A stretch of DNA of 64,000 nt from DASRFR01 sp035651455 (GTDB taxonomy: Bacteria > Acidobacteriota > Terriglobia > Terriglobales > Acidobacteriaceae): NCBI GenBank assembly GCA_035651455.1, contig DASRFR010000059.1, positions 62,001-126,000 of the forward strand. Reading direction: 5' to 3'. A program made the translations under genes and the position numbers. This document shows positions 62,143 through 64,000 of this stretch, in pieces. Every line of letters begins with the position of its first letter. Position 1 is the first letter of the stretch. The notes below the pieces were generated by a model. It did no database searches and was not told the origin of the DNA. It saw only the letters and a program-made list of their open reading frames with translations.

Positions 62143-63638
62143 GTCGTCCTCTTCGGCAGCACAAAGTGGATTCCCTCCCGGCCGCCGTGCACTCGTAACC
62201 CTTCACGATGGAATCCCGCGCTTTCGAACAGTTGAATGGAAGTCGTGTTTTCCGGCTTCACGTACGCGTCGACAGCCTTGGTGGACGAAGACCGCTGAAA
62301 TAACTGCTCTGTAGCCATCAACAAAGCGTGCTTTCCGTACCCGTTGCCGCGGAATTTGGGGCTTATGCTGATGGACAATACCGCGCGGTCCTCTTCCAGT
62401 TCGTACCGCACTTCTCCGACCGCGGTCCCATCCTCACGACACGCCATGTAGAACACCGTGGAGGGACTCGCTAATTTCTCTTTCAGCCAACGGACGTGCT
62501 CTTCCCATGGAATTGGATTTTGACTGAACGACATTCGGCGCGCCTGCGCATCGTTGGCCCATTCCCATAACAGCCGGCAATCGCCCTCCTTGATTTCCCG
62601 CAGTCGAAGCCCGTTCTTCAGGTGTGCCACCACTCTGCGTGCGCCTTGGCTGTCGAGTAGCCTCCGGCTCGCCTTCGACAAATGGGTTCGCATAACTTGC
62701 GACGGCGCCACCGACTTGATCATCTGGCCCAAATCATCTCTGGATATCTCTGCCAGTTTTCCCGCGTAAAGCGCTGCGCCAGCGTCATGCAGGCCTTTGG
62801 CCAATCCGTGTTGATTTGGCGCCAATTCAATCAGTATGGAAGGTATACCGAGCAGGCAGATTTCCCAGCAGGTCGTGCCCGCACCTGCAATCACCAGATC
62901 GCTCTGCGCCAGCAGTTCAGGCATGTTTGCGGCGTCCTGCAGCACCGCCGCGTCGAGCGCCGCTGCTCTTAAGCGTTCCCGGATCGACTCCACATGTGGA
63001 TTGCTGCCGCCCACCACGATCTTCAACTCGAAATCACTGAGGCCCGATCGCGCGATTGCACCCACTACGAACTCGGTCGCATGTTGTGGATCACTTCCGC
63101 CCATGGTCACCAGCAGCCGTTTTGCGACGCTCCCAATTTCTCGGCGCCGCCGATATTCGCCGAACTCCCGCCTCAGAAGCGCATACCGCGGCCCCAACAG
63201 AAACTTTGTATAGGACTCGCGGCCCGGATACATCCCGGCGTTTGCTCCCAGGTTCTGGTTCAATATAAGGTCCGCGCGATAGCGGTCCGCGTGCCCGTAA
63301 TCATCAAGAAACAATAGTTTCTTTCCCGCAGTTTTAATGGTCTGCTGGTACTCACCCCCAAAGTGGTATCCATCGACTACAACCCACACAGTCCCATCCT
63401 GATGTGCCAGCTCGGCAGTCCGGTCCGCATCCGATCGACTGCCTGGCGCCCCGGTAAGCGACGTGATTTCAAACTGCTCAGCCCGCAGCCGCTTCGTTAA
63501 ACTTTCAGAAATTTCACAGACCGCAAACCTCACCTGTCCGCCGCTGTCCCGCCACGCTTGCGCGAGCGCAAGACAGCGCATCACGTGACCCGTGCCCATC
63601 GCGAAACTCGCATCCGCCCTGATCAGGAGATTTTGCAA
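62139..63638 (-). CDS. PseG-PseH fusion: UDP-sugar hydrolase and N-acetyltransferase of pseudaminic acid synthesis
   Basis: This 499-residue protein joins two steps. Residues of about 1-340 are PseG, a GT-B-fold hydrolase that releases UDP: IRADASFAMGTGHVMRCLAL, VVDGYHFGGEYQQT, LLVTMGGSDP and GAGTTCWEICLLGIPSI. Residues of about 345-499 are PseH, a GNAT that acetylates N4: LREIKEGDCRLLWEWAND, ISISPKFRGNGYGKHALLM and FESAGFHREGL. In other bacteria these are often separate proteins. PseB, PseC and PseF are not in the window and may lie upstream. It overlaps pseI by 4 nt. Confidence 0.9.
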   Translation of the reverse strand: MQNLLIRADASFAMGTGHVMRCLALAQAWRDSGGQVRFAVCEISESLTKRLRAEQFEITSLTGAPGSRSDADRTAELAHQDGTVWVVVDGYHFGGEYQQTIKTAGKKLLFLDDYGHADRYRADLILNQNLGANAGMYPGRESYTKFLLGPRYALLRREFGEYRRRREIGSVAKRLLVTMGGSDPQHATEFVVGAIARSGLSDFELKIVVGGSNPHVESIRERLRAAALDAAVLQDAANMPELLAQSDLVIAGAGTTCWEICLLGIPSILIELAPNQHGLAKGLHDAGAALYAGKLAEISRDDLGQMIKSVAPSQVMRTHLSKASRRLLDSQGARRVVAHLKNGLRLREIKEGDCRLLWEWANDAQARRMSFSQNPIPWEEHVRWLKEKLASPSTVFYMACREDGTAVGEVRYELEEDRAVLSISISPKFRGNGYGKHALLMATEQLFQRSSSTKAVDAYVKPENTTSIQLFESAGFHREGLRVHGGREGIHFVLPKRTT

Positions 63639-63672
63639 AGCTGGTCAAATCCTCTTCGGCTTTCCCACTCTC

Positions 63673-64000
63673 TTAAGCCATTTCGCACGAAGACTGCATT
63701 TCCACATCTTGCACAAGCTCTTCGACTGCTTGTCCACGCGCCAGAAGTTTCTGCAGACGTTCAGCGGTGATCTGCTGGCAAAGGCTTTCTTTCACCCGTT
63801 CATCGCGCGAATAGTTCTCCAGCATCGCTGGCACATCCGCAATTTCCGCCGGACTGTGCAGCACGCGGCCCACTCCGAACTTCGAAAATTGCCGAACATA
63901 GCCCCAGGGTGAATAGTTCAACCACCCACAAAGGAAACACGGCACTCCCGCCAATGCACATTCGGTAGCGGCCGTGGAGAGTATCGTTATGCCGAACCAG
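63673..64000 (-). CDS. C-terminal part of a probable glycosyltransferase or surface-glycan protein (start outside window)
   Basis: The frame is open from base 63999 to the stop at 63673, about 108 residues, so the gene begins past the window end. The visible part includes STAATECALAGVPCFLCGW, which resembles the donor-site Glu region of GT-B-type transferases, followed by RVLHSPAEIADVPAMLENY and a helical end. It lies 34 bp upstream of the PseG-PseH gene and in the same direction, so it is probably part of the same operon. Family not certain. Confidence 0.6.
   Translation of the reverse strand, partial: WFGITILSTAATECALAGVPCFLCGWLNYSPWGYVRQFSKFGVGRVLHSPAEIADVPAMLENYSRDERVKESLCQQITAERLQKLLARGQAVEELVQDVEMQSSCEMA

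Overview
The window looks like a chromosomal segment of a soil Acidobacteriota bacterium (Koribacter/Terriglobus-like). This is an inference from style: moderately high G+C, very large secreted proteins built from choice-of-anchor-D (ASH-type) and SBBP repeats, PQQ-like propellers, and several NodU-type carbamoyltransferases. No 16S rRNA gene or other taxonomic marker is present. No tRNA, rRNA, CRISPR array, insertion sequence or phage gene was seen.

Layout. (1) 1-3755, plus strand: the 3' part of an SBBP-repeat protein and a secreted propeller-like protein with three ASH repeats, closed by a 30-bp perfect palindrome that can terminate both strands. (2) 3832-7321, minus: a LuxR-type regulator with a degenerate receiver, proC, and a secreted clan-A-like glycoside hydrolase. 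(3) 7472-23875, minus: a polysaccharide locus of about 16 kb. In transcription order it holds an export protein, a Wzz-like chain-length protein without kinase domain, an ExeA-type AAA ATPase, a polyprenyl-phosphate sugar transferase, a DUF5989 microprotein, an SGNH protein, a methyltransferase, a polymerase, an SxtJ-like microprotein, a carbamoyltransferase, a GDP-mannose 3,5-epimerase-like enzyme, two sulfotransferases, a zinc-ribbon protein and a second carbamoyltransferase. (4) 24473-33310: three very large secreted repeat proteins, two of them paralogous propellers transcribed divergently. (5) 33455-36778: a small HhH lipoprotein, a WecA/MraY-like initiating transferase with an extra C-terminal domain, and a second polysaccharide export protein. 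(6) 36756-44811, minus: glycosyltransferases, a D-glucuronyl C5-epimerase-like protein, an Asp-box propeller, a third carbamoyltransferase and an AsnB-type amidotransferase. (7) 44938-46101, plus: a GT-C-type membrane protein. (8) 46039-64000, minus: a tightly packed operon with many 1-4 nt gene overlaps. It encodes four GT4 glycosyltransferases, a polymerase, a sulfatase-superfamily protein without the formylglycine motif, two NodB-like deacetylases, two methyltransferases, a flippase, a double-GNAT protein, and pseudaminic-acid enzymes (PseI and a PseG-PseH fusion). A gene cut by the window end follows.

How it fits together. Two polysaccharide systems appear to lie side by side. Locus 1 has its own initiating transferase, polymerase, chain-length protein, ATPase and export protein. 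Its tailoring enzymes predict a carbamoylated and sulfated exopolysaccharide, possibly containing GDP-L-galactose-derived sugar. Locus 2 has a WecA-like initiator, a flippase, a polymerase, an export protein and pseudaminic-acid synthesis. It adds carbamoylation, C5-epimerisation of uronic acid, amidation, deacetylation and methylation. Whether the two loci make one polymer or two cannot be decided from sequence alone.
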